A DNA stretch of 64,000 nucleotides from contig NZ_CP045321.1 in NCBI RefSeq assembly GCF_009363255.1, positions 20,229 through 84,228 on the forward strand. The letters are read 5' to 3'. A program made the position numbers and the translations under genes. Below the pieces are notes generated by a model. The model was not told the origin of the DNA. It did not search any database and saw only the letters and a list, made by a program, of their open reading frames with translations. Every line of letters begins with the position of its first letter. Position 1 is the first letter of the stretch. This document shows, piece after piece, positions 1-8,097 of the stretch. The DNA is from Roseivivax sp. THAF197b (GTDB lineage: Bacteria; Pseudomonadota; Alphaproteobacteria; Rhodobacterales; Rhodobacteraceae).

Positions 1-514
1 TTGTGCCGCCATCGCCCTTGGCCTTTCTGGCGCGGGCGCTGGCTCTGGCGCGCGGTGTCTCTGTCAGGGCTCGGGCTTCCTCCCGCTCCTTCCGTTCCTC
101 CTCGAAATCCGGTTCGAGCTTCTTCAGCTTGTTGATCAGCCCGGTCAGGTGGTACCGGTTCGGCCCGTAGTCACCGGCGCTGGTCTTCCACTGTTCGCGC
201 GTGACGAGCCCTGCTTCCTCGAGCGCTTTAATGTTGATCCTGATCGTCTGCTCGGTGATGCCGATGCGCTTTGCAAGATCGCGCTTCGTCGGGAAAGGCG
301 GGCGGAGCGGATCGTAGTAGTAACCGAGAAGCTGGACGATGATGGTCAACTGGGTCGGGGTGATCCCCAGCCGGTTTTGCGCGCGCAGCAGAATATTTGG
401 AACGCCTGTATACCCATGCGAATAGACTTTCGGTCCGAAGATGCGTTCGGTCGAGGATTTTTCCGGCGCCTTCTTGCGCGTCTTGCTTGTTCTGGTCGTG
501 GTTGTCTTTGCCAT
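1..514 (-). CDS. Winged helix-turn-helix DNA-binding protein (3' end cut by window edge)
   Basis: The frame is open from an ATG at 514 to the left edge, so the C-terminus is missing. A strong ribosome binding site (AAGGAGG) lies 6 bases before the ATG. The visible 171 residues start with a Lys/Thr-rich basic tail (about 1-20). A compact winged-helix region follows (about 35-115), with a DLAKRIGITEQTIRINIKAL recognition-helix pattern and a LVTREQW...YHL wing. The remainder is a charged, Lys/Glu/Arg-rich coil. The fold resembles MarR/replication-initiator-like HTH proteins common on Rhodobacteraceae plasmids. DNA binding is well supported; a role in replication or copy control is only a guess. 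Confidence 0.75.
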   Translation of the reverse strand, partial: MAKTTTTRTSKTRKKAPEKSSTERIFGPKVYSHGYTGVPNILLRAQNRLGITPTQLTIIVQLLGYYYDPLRPPFPTKRDLAKRIGITEQTIRINIKALEEAGLVTREQWKTSAGDYGPNRYHLTGLINKLKKLEPDFEEERKEREEARALTETPRARASARARKAKGDGGT

Positions 515-592
515 TGCGGGCCTCCTTGTCATTCGATCTACGGAGGCTTGGGCGTCTTCTCAATGGCTTGGCCGGGCCTTCGGGTGCTGCAA

Positions 593-719
593 TTTCCACC
601 CCACCCGAATATCGGTATTCCGCTACTCCCTGACTCGCGGTTATTGGAACACGATACTTAGGTGTACGATATCCCGCCACAGGTGGGTATGGAAACTCAC
701 CCTACCCGTGGGGTGGAAA
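593..719. repeat. 11-bp inverted repeat flanking promoter region of the winged-HTH gene
   Basis: TTTCCACCCCA at 593-603 is repeated in inverse orientation as TGGGGTGGAAA at 709-719. Between them lie two direct ACGATA half-sites (near 651 and 668). The arms bracket the probable promoter of the winged-HTH gene (start 514) and reach the 3' end of the next gene upstream (725-1183). Autoregulator operator arms or plasmid control sites are possible; nothing in the sequence decides between them. Confidence 0.4.
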
Positions 720-724
720 ACCTG

Positions 725-1183
725 TCAACGTGAAATGGGGGCTTTTGCGCTCTTTTCGCCCGTTGAATCCCGATCTCGAGCGTAGTCGTCCGGCCAATAC
801 GGGTCAACTTCCATTCCGGCGGGTGTGTCGCCGTCAATGTAAATTCCGTTGTGCCCGCCGACCGTGTCCACGATCGCGTCCGAGACTGCCCATTTCATAT
901 CGGGAACCCAGAGTCTGTCTTTTACGGTCACGGTGTAGGTCGCGCCGGCTTTGGAGTCGCACCAGATGGTTTCGAGGCGTCGAGACATGAGTTCGGGCAT
1001 GGCATCGACAATGCGCTTCATATCCTCCAGCTCACGAAGGACCGCCCATCTGCTCTTAAGCCGCACACCCTTGTAGGTGAAGCCAGACACTGGTGCCTTC
1101 TGCCCGGCCTCCGCCCGGTCTATCTCATTTTGCAGTCGAAGTGCTTCCGACAGTTCAGAGGGCATTTCGATGTCATCAACCAT
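725..1183 (-). CDS. Hypothetical protein, 152 aa
   Basis: I do not recognise a family. The protein is soluble and acidic, with no signal peptide or membrane segment. The N-terminal half is helical (SELSEALRLQNEIDRAEAG, then LRELEDMKRIVDAMPELMSRR). A beta-rich part follows (GATYTVTVKDRLWVPDMKW), ending in an Asp/Tyr-rich tail. The start is the ATG at 1183, preceded by AGGA about 9 bases upstream. It is co-oriented with the winged-HTH gene 210 bases downstream. Codon usage matches the high-GC backbone, and the frame has far more coherent amino-acid composition than the opposing frames. Confidence 0.6.
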   Translation of the reverse strand: MVDDIEMPSELSEALRLQNEIDRAEAGQKAPVSGFTYKGVRLKSRWAVLRELEDMKRIVDAMPELMSRRLETIWCDSKAGATYTVTVKDRLWVPDMKWAVSDAIVDTVGGHNGIYIDGDTPAGMEVDPYWPDDYARDRDSTGEKSAKAPISR

Positions 1184-1820
1184 TGCTCGGTGTCCTGTTT
1201 GTTCCCATCTTGTTCCTTGACAACGGATTAAGCAACTGAAACATTACGAATTTCGCTGTTTTGATCGTACCGCCCGATGCCTTCCGGCTTCCCCTGCTCG
1301 GCTTCGCGTGTCGCAAGGGAAAACGGCCCTTCGGTCCGTCGCGCATTCGGCCATGCGGCCTCACCGCGGCGTCGCGCCTGGCATCCCGGTTTGCCCGCCT
1401 CGCGAGCACGTCCCTCCCCGACCGCTCCGCCGGATTGCGCTCTGGTCTGTTTTGCTTGAGAGCAAAACGATCCCGCCACTCCATCCGTCTCCCGCGTCCG
1501 GTCGGGCCGTTTGCCTGCTCGGGTCGGTCAAACCTACCGTCATAACACACACACATGAGTGCGGAAGCATATCCTCCGGATGGCCCCCAAATCAGCCCGC
1601 GTCAAGGATCGCAAAACTTTTCGGCGAGGTCGGGGCATGTGGCGCGGGATGGTCCCGTGCGTGAGGGCGCGCATGTGTCCGGTGCTGCGCGCAGAAAACT
1701 TTTGCGCCCGGCAAGCCGGCGGCTGCGCCGTCCCTGACCCGGGCAGATTCGGAAACCAAGCATTCGGCCATGCCCCCACACTCACGTGGTGGCCTAGGAA
1801 CCGAACACTGGAGACCAGAC
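1184..1820. other. 637-bp GC-rich intergenic region without a convincing gene
   Basis: All frames here give Arg/Pro/Ala-rich low-complexity translations typical of non-coding GC-rich DNA. A small hairpin (GTTTTGC at 1449-1455, GCAAAAC at 1462-1468) and an ACACACACAC tract near 1545-1555 are visible. The region separates divergent genes (725-1183 on minus, 1821 on plus), so promoters for both are expected, but I cannot point to a consensus one. Confidence 0.5.
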
Positions 1821-2750
1821 ATGGCTTACGACACCGCAAACACCTACGAGACGATCGAACTTTTCGGGCTGACCGAGAAGGACGCGCAGCTGCCGATCCC
1901 GGAAGATCACATCCTGACCGACCGCATCATCCGCGAGAGCTTCGAGGCTCTGCTTGGCCCGCTGCGCGGGACCGGGCTTGAAGCGGAAATCGAACCGCTG
2001 GCCCATGGGCTCGCCACGATCCTGCAGCGCCGCAAGGTGGCGCTTGGCAAGGAGGTCGACCGCACCGCCGACAAGATCGGCGCGCTGGCAAAATCCCATG
2101 ACGGATCGGAGATCGCCGAGACCGCGCTCGAAGAGGCGCAGGCGCGCTTTCTGCAGCTGCGCGAGATCGTCGGCGCGATCGAGGTGATGAGCGAGGCCGC
2201 AGCGGAATGCTACGAGATCGAAACGGGCCACGCCTTCATCCCGGCAGCCGGATCGCGGGCAAGCGTCCGGGCGCAAGAGACCGGGGCGGTCTTCGAGGCG
2301 CGGCAGCTCCTGGAGCAGCACGACCGTGAAACCGCCGAGAAGTCGAAAGTCGAGGGGGTGCCCCTGATCGTCTCGGGAGCCACCGACTGGACCGATGTCG
2401 AGGTGATCTTCAACACGCTCGACAAGGTTCGCGAGCGGATCAGGCAAAACCGCAACCAGGAGATATTCCTCTGCCACAAGGGTGGCAAGCACGGGGCGGA
2501 GATGATTGCGGCTCGGTGGGCCCGGGCACGCGGGGTAGCGCAGGCGCGCTTCGATCCGCGCTGGTCCGCGCACGGGCGGGCGGCACCGTTCAAGTGCAAC
2601 GACGAGATGCTGGACGACAAGTTCGCGGCGACGGGGGTTGTACTCTTCGGCGGCAACGGGGTCGCGCTGAACCTCGGGCAGAAGGCAGAAGCGAAAGGCC
2701 TGACGGTCATGCGGGTTGCGGACCCGGCGAAGAAGACCGCGGAGACGTGA
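1821..2750 (+). CDS. DUF2493 (SLOG-like) domain protein
   Basis: 309 residues. Residues 1-190 are helical and charged (long Glu/Ala/Arg-rich helices). The C-terminal ~110 residues carry the DUF2493 pattern: VPLIVSGATDWTDVEVIFNTLDKVRER, then IFLCHKGGKHGAEMIAARWA, then VLFGGNGVALNLGQKAEAKGLTVMRV, a Rossmann-like nucleotide or ligand-binding fold of the SLOG superfamily. Proteins of this type recur on Rhodobacteraceae plasmids; their substrate is unknown. An in-frame ATG at 1770 exists, but 1821 is preferred because GGAGA sits just upstream and the extension is low-complexity. A rho-independent terminator follows directly. Confidence 0.85.
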   Translation: MAYDTANTYETIELFGLTEKDAQLPIPEDHILTDRIIRESFEALLGPLRGTGLEAEIEPLAHGLATILQRRKVALGKEVDRTADKIGALAKSHDGSEIAETALEEAQARFLQLREIVGAIEVMSEAAAECYEIETGHAFIPAAGSRASVRAQETGAVFEARQLLEQHDRETAEKSKVEGVPLIVSGATDWTDVEVIFNTLDKVRERIRQNRNQEIFLCHKGGKHGAEMIAARWARARGVAQARFDPRWSAHGRAAPFKCNDEMLDDKFAATGVVLFGGNGVALNLGQKAEAKGLTVMRVADPAKKTAET

Positions 2751-2757
2751 ACATAGA

Positions 2758-2782
2758 GGGTCGCCTTCGGGCGGCCCTTTCG
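2758..2782 (+). terminator. Rho-independent terminator after DUF2493 gene
   Basis: Stem GGGTCGCC (2758-2765), tetraloop TTCG, stem GGCGGCCC (2770-2777; one T-G wobble), then TTT. It lies 8 bases after the stop codon of the DUF2493 gene. Confidence 0.75.
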
Positions 2783-2981
2783 TCGTTTCTCAAATGTTTG
2801 CGAACCTCAGGGGTGTCGCAGCGAACTCCAGCAACGGGTAGCAAAAGTCTTGATGACTGCAATCCGGCCAATCTGTTTTTGGGAATGGCTGGATGGTATC
2901 TCGATGCAATCACAGCTTAATGTGGCCGTGCGGCAGAAGACATTTGTTGCGCAGCTCAACACCCGAACAGGTTTTTCCTCG

Positions 2982-4058
2982 ATGCCTTTTTCTCCGGAAC
3001 GCACCAAAGAGATCCAATCACGCATTGATGCGCGTTTGCGGTCCGGGCAGGCAAACGATTGGGAAGTGTCTTTTCTCACAAACATGGCTGAACGGTTTCA
3101 GCGTTATGGAACGGAGACGCGCCTGAGCAAAGCGCAGTATGCGAGCCTGCACAAAGTCTTGAAACTGGAACGGGAAAAACCGGCCCAGACAAGGGCAGCA
3201 GCCGACCACAAAACTTCTCAACCAGCACCGAAGCGCAGTACTAGAACGGGTCAGGCAAGACCCCGTCTGGTCTCCGTGACCCGCGCGATCAATGCACCTC
3301 GGCGGGCCGTGCGCAAGGCTCAACGCCAAATCATGGTGCCGTTGGTGATCGCTGACGGATTCTTCGCATTGGTTGGATCATTGTTTGAATCATCGAACAC
3401 GCGATCCACACCCTACAATCCGTCAGCTGTTCCCTCATCGCAAACTGCCGACGCCGCTTACGTCTATGTGATAGGGACACGTGTCAATCAACGTGCTGGA
3501 CCGTCTACTTCGAATGCCGTGATGGGTGTCTTGAGCGAGGGGACCCGCGTCGAAACGCTGCGCGATGAGGGGCAGTGGACCCAGATTCGATCCAACTTTG
3601 GTACGGGCTGGATGTCTTCCAGCTTCTTGTCGTCGGTGGCACCACCTACAGAGCGACCCGCTGCGCAGGACCGGTCGCTTCGCGCCAGCGATGTGCGGAT
3701 CATCGACGGTGATACGATCAATGTTCGAGGCCTGAGAGCGAACGTGCGTCTCGTTGGATTTAACGCGCCTGAGACATGGAGACCAGCCTGCACTGCAGAG
3801 CGTGAGGTCGGGGATCGCGCGACTGCGCGTCTAGGTCAATTAGTGCGGGGTGCGACATCAATTGAATTTGAGCGCGTGGCCTGTTCCTGCCGGCCCGGGA
3901 CAGAGGGCACGGATCAGTGCAACTTTGGGCGGTTCTGCGGCTCGTTGTTCGTTGACGGTCGGGACGTCGGCAGCACGCTCATTGCTGAAGGTCTGGCCGT
4001 GCCGTACAGATGTGGTCGCACCAGCTGTCCCCCACGCCCTCAACCCTGGTGCCGATAG
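2982..4058 (+). CDS. SH3b-domain thermonuclease-like (SNase) protein
   Basis: 358 residues from the ATG at 2982; an in-frame ATG at 2850 is possible but lacks a clear ribosome site. Residues 1-70 form a helical domain (EIQSRIDARLRSGQANDWE). A basic linker and a hydrophobic stretch (MVPLVIADGFFALVGSLF) follow, which could be a membrane anchor or late signal-like segment. An SH3b domain comes next (about 150-215, YVIGTRVNQRAGPSTSNAVM...GTGWMSSSFLS). The C-terminus is a staphylococcal-nuclease fold (IIDGDTI, VRLVGFNAPE, then GRFCGSLFVDGRDVGSTLIAEGLA), retaining the Asp, Arg and Glu typical of the active site. Extra cysteines (CSCRPG...QCNF) suggest disulphides or metal binding. A role in degrading DNA at the envelope is inference. 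Confidence 0.85.
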   Translation: MPFSPERTKEIQSRIDARLRSGQANDWEVSFLTNMAERFQRYGTETRLSKAQYASLHKVLKLEREKPAQTRAAADHKTSQPAPKRSTRTGQARPRLVSVTRAINAPRRAVRKAQRQIMVPLVIADGFFALVGSLFESSNTRSTPYNPSAVPSSQTADAAYVYVIGTRVNQRAGPSTSNAVMGVLSEGTRVETLRDEGQWTQIRSNFGTGWMSSSFLSSVAPPTERPAAQDRSLRASDVRIIDGDTINVRGLRANVRLVGFNAPETWRPACTAEREVGDRATARLGQLVRGATSIEFERVACSCRPGTEGTDQCNFGRFCGSLFVDGRDVGSTLIAEGLAVPYRCGRTSCPPRPQPWCR

Positions 4059-4415
4059 CAGGGGCACTCACCCAACACAGACGACGAATCTTCGCGCGCG
4101 GCTGAACGCTGACCCGCTGTGTGGTGCGCGTGACGGATCATTATCCAGATGCATTGGATCAGAACGAACCAAGCCACCTCAGACCGGTATCGACGGGTGC
4201 GAACGCGACTGCAAAGTGGCGGCACAAAATCGGGTCTCTCCTTATTGCTCATAGATGTGGATCGCACGGGGTCGGCCCAATCGTGCCCTGCGCTTCGCTC
4301 CGGCAAGCCCAAATACGGCTTCCACGGCTAGCCGCGGACCCTCCGCATTTGCGCTTGCGACCGGGCCTCTTGCCCCCGTGCCGGGTGATCCCCATCGCAA
4401 CAAGGAGTAACCCAA
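4059..4415. other. 357-bp intergenic region, nothing recognised
   Basis: No frame gives a plausible protein. The last 30 bases provide the ribosome site (AAGGAG) for the ORF at 4416. Confidence 0.4.
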
Positions 4416-4622
4416 ATGACCAACCACTACGTCGCCACCGTCCCCGTCAAGTTCACCGACACCGATGGCCAGGAGCGCACCCGTTTTCAGCGCGTGGGCG
4501 CGATGTTCCGCAACACCCGCAACGGGGACGGATCGGAGTTCTTCAGCCTCAAGCTCGACTTCCCGGTCGCGGTCTCGGAGCTGGTGATGTTCCCGCCGAG
4601 CGCAAAGGACCCTCAGGACTGA
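4416..4622 (+). CDS. Small conserved-type hypothetical protein, 68 aa
   Basis: ATG at 4416 with AAGGAG nine bases upstream. The product (begins MTNHYVATVPVKFTD) is a small soluble beta-rich protein, with alternating KFTDTDGQERTRFQRVGAMF and GSEFFSLKLDFPVAVSELVMF segments. There are no membrane segments or cysteines. Small ORFs of this look sit near mobilisation genes on many alphaproteobacterial plasmids. The function is unknown. A perfect-stem hairpin follows the stop codon. Confidence 0.75.
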   Translation: MTNHYVATVPVKFTDTDGQERTRFQRVGAMFRNTRNGDGSEFFSLKLDFPVAVSELVMFPPSAKDPQD

Positions 4623-4638
4623 ATCCTCTGACGAGGAT

Positions 4639-4669
4639 GGGCCGCCCCGGGACGATCTTGGGGCGGCCC
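4639..4669 (+). terminator. Strong hairpin, terminator-like, after the 68-aa ORF
   Basis: Perfect 10-bp stem GGGCCGCCCC (4639-4648) / GGGGCGGCCC (4660-4669) with an 11-base loop. No long T-run follows, so it could be a weak terminator or an mRNA 3'-end stabiliser. Confidence 0.55.
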
Positions 4670-4799
4670 GATCCCTGTTCCAGGGATGCCGTCACCGGCG
4701 GTCAGATCGCCCGAGGCGACTTCACGAAGCCGTCGGCCGCTGCGCGTTCAACGGACGCACTCCCCCCGAAATGATCAGGCCGCGACAGACCGGCCAGTC

Positions 4800-4900
4800 A
4801 GCCTCAAGGGGGCCATCCACAAAAACCTATCGGCCAGGGCCTCCCGGTTTTTGCGGCGGAGATTTGGCAAGCCAAATCTGGCCCGCCTTGACCCTGACTG
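4800..4900. other. Candidate origin of transfer (oriT)
   Basis: This non-coding stretch about 300 bases before the mobC/relaxase operon has two consecutive inverted repeats: CAAAAACC (4820-4827) with GGTTTTTG (4846-4853), and AGATTTGGC (4860-4868) with GCCAAATCT (4871-4879) around a 2-base centre. Stacked inverted repeats next to a relaxase operon are the usual layout of a nic region. The 4670-5090 interval otherwise contains no credible gene. The nic site itself cannot be assigned from sequence alone. Confidence 0.45.
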
Positions 4901-5090
4901 TCCGCCCTGTCGGTGGGGTTTGCGCCCGCCCGCGGTTCCGTCCGAACACATGCGTGTTCGTCCAGACCCTCGGGCGGTGCTGGAGAAGGGGCCTTTGAAG
5001 CTGGAGGCTGTGCTGGTGGTGAGGGCGGCAGAGCCGCGTCCCTGCGGGCCGCGGCGTCAAGCGGACACCAAGGCTGCCTGAGCCTGAATA

Positions 5091-5132
5091 CGACGTAAGT
5101 ATATAATTGACAGCTAGGTATATTATCGTAAG
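5091..5132 (+). promoter_or_regulatory. Promoter/operator of the mobilisation operon
   Basis: A locally A+T-rich patch in a GC-rich region contains a perfect TATAAT (5102-5107). It also has two degenerate copies of the operator seen before the virB operon: ACGTAAGTATATAAT (starting 5091), and, on the minus strand, TTACGATAATATAC (5119-5132), which matches the virB-side sequence TTACGATAGTATAC at 13 of 14 positions. The patch sits 50-90 bases before the mobC-like start. An operator shared with the virB genes is inferred. Confidence 0.5.
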
Positions 5133-5183
5133 GTAGGGGCAGCCTTGGTGGAAGGTGGCAGGAAATAGGGGGTCTTTCTTCGC

Positions 5184-5777
5184 ATGTCGCGCTCAAAACG
5201 TCTCACAGATGCGGACCGCATGGAGATCGTTCGCGAAGCTGCGGAAGGCGTTTCCACTTCAGTGCTGGCGGAACGGTTTGGCGTTTCGGTGCGGGCGATC
5301 CAGTACACGCTCAAAGCCGATGCCGAGCGCCAGACGGATGCCGCGATCCCGGTCTCAGCAGTCAGTGTGAAGGTTACGGCTGAGGAGCTTGAGGCGCTCG
5401 ACGAGGTACTGGCGAAGGCGGGGATCGAGAGCCGGGCCGAGGGGCTGCGGCGGCTCATTCAAGCGGCAGGCGGGGTGTTCGTTCCGGACGCGCAGATGGC
5501 AGCAGAGATGGCGCGCTACCGCGCCTCTCTGCACGAGGTTGGCAATGGGGTCGCGCAGATCGCCAAGCAGATGACGCGGGCCAACCGGATGGGGCAGGGG
5601 ACTGACGGTGGCACGCGTGCCGCGTTCACCGAATTGCGCCTCGCGCAGATGCGCAGGTTGGCGCGGTTCATCCTAGACAGTGCTGACGAGATCGACCTGC
5701 TTCTGCGCCGCCGTCGGGACGCGATGCAGCTGGAGGCCACGGCCGCGCTGAGGGAGTTTGCCCATGCGGCTGAATGA
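5184..5777 (+). CDS. MobC/VirD1-like relaxosome accessory protein
   Basis: 197 residues. An N-terminal helix-turn-helix (ADRMEIVREAAEGVSTSVLAERFGVSVRAIQ) is followed by a ribbon-helix-helix-like part (SVKVTAEELEALDEVLAKAGIESRAEGLRRLIQ). Next comes a MobC-type helical region (GNGVAQIAKQMTRANRMGQG), then a basic helix (LLLRRRRDAMQ). Such proteins bind oriT and help the relaxase nick. The gene overlaps the relaxase start by 14 bases, which supports translational coupling and a joint role in DNA processing. Confidence 0.85.
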   Translation: MSRSKRLTDADRMEIVREAAEGVSTSVLAERFGVSVRAIQYTLKADAERQTDAAIPVSAVSVKVTAEELEALDEVLAKAGIESRAEGLRRLIQAAGGVFVPDAQMAAEMARYRASLHEVGNGVAQIAKQMTRANRMGQGTDGGTRAAFTELRLAQMRRLARFILDSADEIDLLLRRRRDAMQLEATAALREFAHAAE

Positions 5778-8097
5778 TGCCGTCGATGCCGTCACGGGCG
5801 AGGTCTTCCGGGACGGCTGGAGCCGGATCCGGGGCTCGATGCAGGGGCTGCATGTCGCCAAGCAGAGCCAGCTTGTGCGCGCGGCGGCAGGGCATCGGCC
5901 AGCCGTCTTTAAGGCGATCCGGGGCGGCGGTACGCATACCAAATCACAGCTCACAAACCAGCTCGAGTACCTCACCACCAAGTCCACCCATATCGTGGAC
6001 AGTAGCGGGTTTCTGGATGGCAAGGCAAAGCTCGAGGCGGGTGACATCAAGGATCTGACCGAGCGCTTTGCTAAGCGGTGGGATGCAGGCTTCAAACCCA
6101 AGCTTGGCCAGACCACCCACATGCTCATGTCCTTCCCCATCGGCACGCGCGGCGAGGATGTGCGCGACATCGCAACGGATGTAGCCGAGCGGTTCTTCCA
6201 GACTGATGAGGGGCATTTCGATTACATCATCGCGGTGCATGAGGACCGCGATCACCCCCATGCGCATCTGGTGCTGAACCGCCGCTCGCAGGAAGGCGAG
6301 TTCTTTTTCCTCGGGCGCAACCATCGCTTCAACTATGACGACTTCCGCCTCGCCATGGTCGAGGAGGCGGAGAAGTACGGCGTGCGCCTGGAAGCCGCGC
6401 GCCGGGTGGATCGCGGCGTCGTGCATTACCCCGCCCGGACCAGCGAGGTCTATGCGGCGAGGGAAGAGGGCCGCGCGCCCCGCGAACGGGAACGCGTGGG
6501 GCAGGACCTGACGCGGACGCTGGCGGAGATCGCCAACACAAGAACTGTCTACCACTCGCTTGCCGCGGAGGCTTCGCGCGAGGCGCGGGAAGACATCGCT
6601 GCGGCCCTCTTCCGCGCGGGCGAGGTGCTGGCGCATGGCGGGCAGGTGGACCGAACAGGAGATGTGTACATGGCCGAGGATCAAAGTTTCGAGGATCTGA
6701 GAAGCCTCTATGCGGAAAAGCTCGCGCGGGTGCAGGGCATGATCGCCGAGAAGTCCGATGCGGAACGTCCTGTGCTGGAAAAACGCCTCATCCAGATCCA
6801 GACGCAGGTCCAGCACATGCAGCCTCTCGGTTTGCGATCATCCACGCTGTCAGAAACCCCCTCGGAGGGCGGGATCTATTCCGAGGCCAATATTGACGCC
6901 AGCCAGCGCGAGCGACTGGCCGAGCCCGACCTGAGATCGCGCATTGACGCGGCACTACGGGGCACCGGGATCAGCACATCGGAAGTGGTGGCCCGGATCG
7001 AGACGGGCGCCTCAAATGCAGCGCTCGAGCATCAATGGATCGCCAATGATCTCTCCAAAGTAGCTGAGGCGCGCGATCTGACCCTTGAACGCCGCGCCGA
7101 TCTGGAGCAGGCGCGCGACATTCTCAACGATGTGCATGTCGCGCTTGGCACGCTTCTGGAACGGGAGAACGTGCTGCGTCGGGATGGCGTCATGGAAGCG
7201 GAACCGGTCAGCGAGCGGTTCCACTATCACGAGGACGCGGTCCGGGCGATGGAAGGGACAATCCGTCAGGAGATGCGCGCAGACGGCCTGACAGCGCAGC
7301 AGATCGAGGACCGGGACTGGGAGGTTGTGGCAAGGGCGGAGCACCGGGTTGAGGCGGAGCAGCGCGCGTATCTCGAGAAACACCCGGAGCTGCTGGCACG
7401 GCCGGGCGATGTGATCGACCGGTCTGAACCCTACAGGGAGGCCATCACCGATGCGGCCCGCGCCAGCGAGATCACCCGCGAGGTCGACCGGATCATGGAG
7501 AGTCGCGATGTCCGCACCCCAGTTGCGGATGCTGTCACCAAGGACTTGCGCGCGCGCTATCCAGACATGCCGTCCCACCTCGCCCGTGGGCTCGGCGCGA
7601 CCTATGCCGACGTCGTCGATATGCGGGACACGGAGGCCATCAATCAGGTTCGCCGCGACAACGAGTTGCGCGAGGGGCTTGGGGTTGGCACGCGTGACGA
7701 ACGTCTAGCCACCCGCGATGAAACGGCGCCGCAGACTGACCGTACCGACCTTCTCGCAGACGAAATCGCGCGTGTCCTGGACCATGAGCGGGCGGGGGAG
7801 TTGTCCGCGCCCTTCGAGACCGAGGCGGAGCGGGACGCTTTCCGCGGCGAGATCGCGCGGGTGCTGGATGACCGCCAACTTGCGCGGCTCACATCCGGCG
7901 ATGCCGATGCGCTGGACAAGGTTCTCGAGGACCGCCTCGACCGGCTCTATGTCGCCAAGGTCTACCTGCAATCCGATGCCGCAACGGCCAACACCGAGGC
8001 CCTGCGTCAAGTGGTCGATGATCTGGCCGATGCCGAGTATGAAAAACACCGCGCGACAGACGTGGACGGCGAGACTGAGCGGGGCCAGGTCCATTGA
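5764..8097 (+). CDS. virD2: Relaxase (VirD2-type mobilisation nuclease)
   Basis: 777 residues, starting at ATG 5764 with GAGGGAG upstream (a TTG six bases earlier is less likely). It nicks oriT and pilots single-stranded DNA into the secretion channel. The N-terminal ~250 residues form the relaxase domain. THMLMSFPIGTR is the second motif. HEDRDHPHAHLVLNR is the three-histidine metal-binding motif. A Tyr within the first ~80 residues would be the nucleophile (for example in QLEYLTTKS). The rest is a long, Arg/Glu-rich helical tail (about 270-777), likely for secretion signals and relaxosome contacts; it is longer than in classical VirD2. Its stop overlaps the virD4 start (ATTGA). Confidence 0.93.
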   Translation: MRLNDAVDAVTGEVFRDGWSRIRGSMQGLHVAKQSQLVRAAAGHRPAVFKAIRGGGTHTKSQLTNQLEYLTTKSTHIVDSSGFLDGKAKLEAGDIKDLTERFAKRWDAGFKPKLGQTTHMLMSFPIGTRGEDVRDIATDVAERFFQTDEGHFDYIIAVHEDRDHPHAHLVLNRRSQEGEFFFLGRNHRFNYDDFRLAMVEEAEKYGVRLEAARRVDRGVVHYPARTSEVYAAREEGRAPRERERVGQDLTRTLAEIANTRTVYHSLAAEASREAREDIAAALFRAGEVLAHGGQVDRTGDVYMAEDQSFEDLRSLYAEKLARVQGMIAEKSDAERPVLEKRLIQIQTQVQHMQPLGLRSSTLSETPSEGGIYSEANIDASQRERLAEPDLRSRIDAALRGTGISTSEVVARIETGASNAALEHQWIANDLSKVAEARDLTLERRADLEQARDILNDVHVALGTLLERENVLRRDGVMEAEPVSERFHYHEDAVRAMEGTIRQEMRADGLTAQQIEDRDWEVVARAEHRVEAEQRAYLEKHPELLARPGDVIDRSEPYREAITDAARASEITREVDRIMESRDVRTPVADAVTKDLRARYPDMPSHLARGLGATYADVVDMRDTEAINQVRRDNELREGLGVGTRDERLATRDETAPQTDRTDLLADEIARVLDHERAGELSAPFETEAERDAFRGEIARVLDDRQLARLTSGDADALDKVLEDRLDRLYVAKVYLQSDAATANTEALRQVVDDLADAEYEKHRATDVDGETERGQVH

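Noticed and set aside
228..680. 150-codon minus-strand frame over the winged-HTH gene
   Set aside because: It is an out-of-frame reading; the true frame gives a coherent winged-HTH protein with a strong ribosome site.
1228..1545. Several overlapping Arg/Pro/Ala frames on both strands
   Set aside because: Low-complexity translations typical of non-coding GC-rich DNA; no ribosome sites.
5107..5112. TTGACA as the -35 box of the mobC promoter
   Set aside because: No acceptable -10 lies 16-18 bases downstream; the TATAAT at 5102 overlaps it instead.
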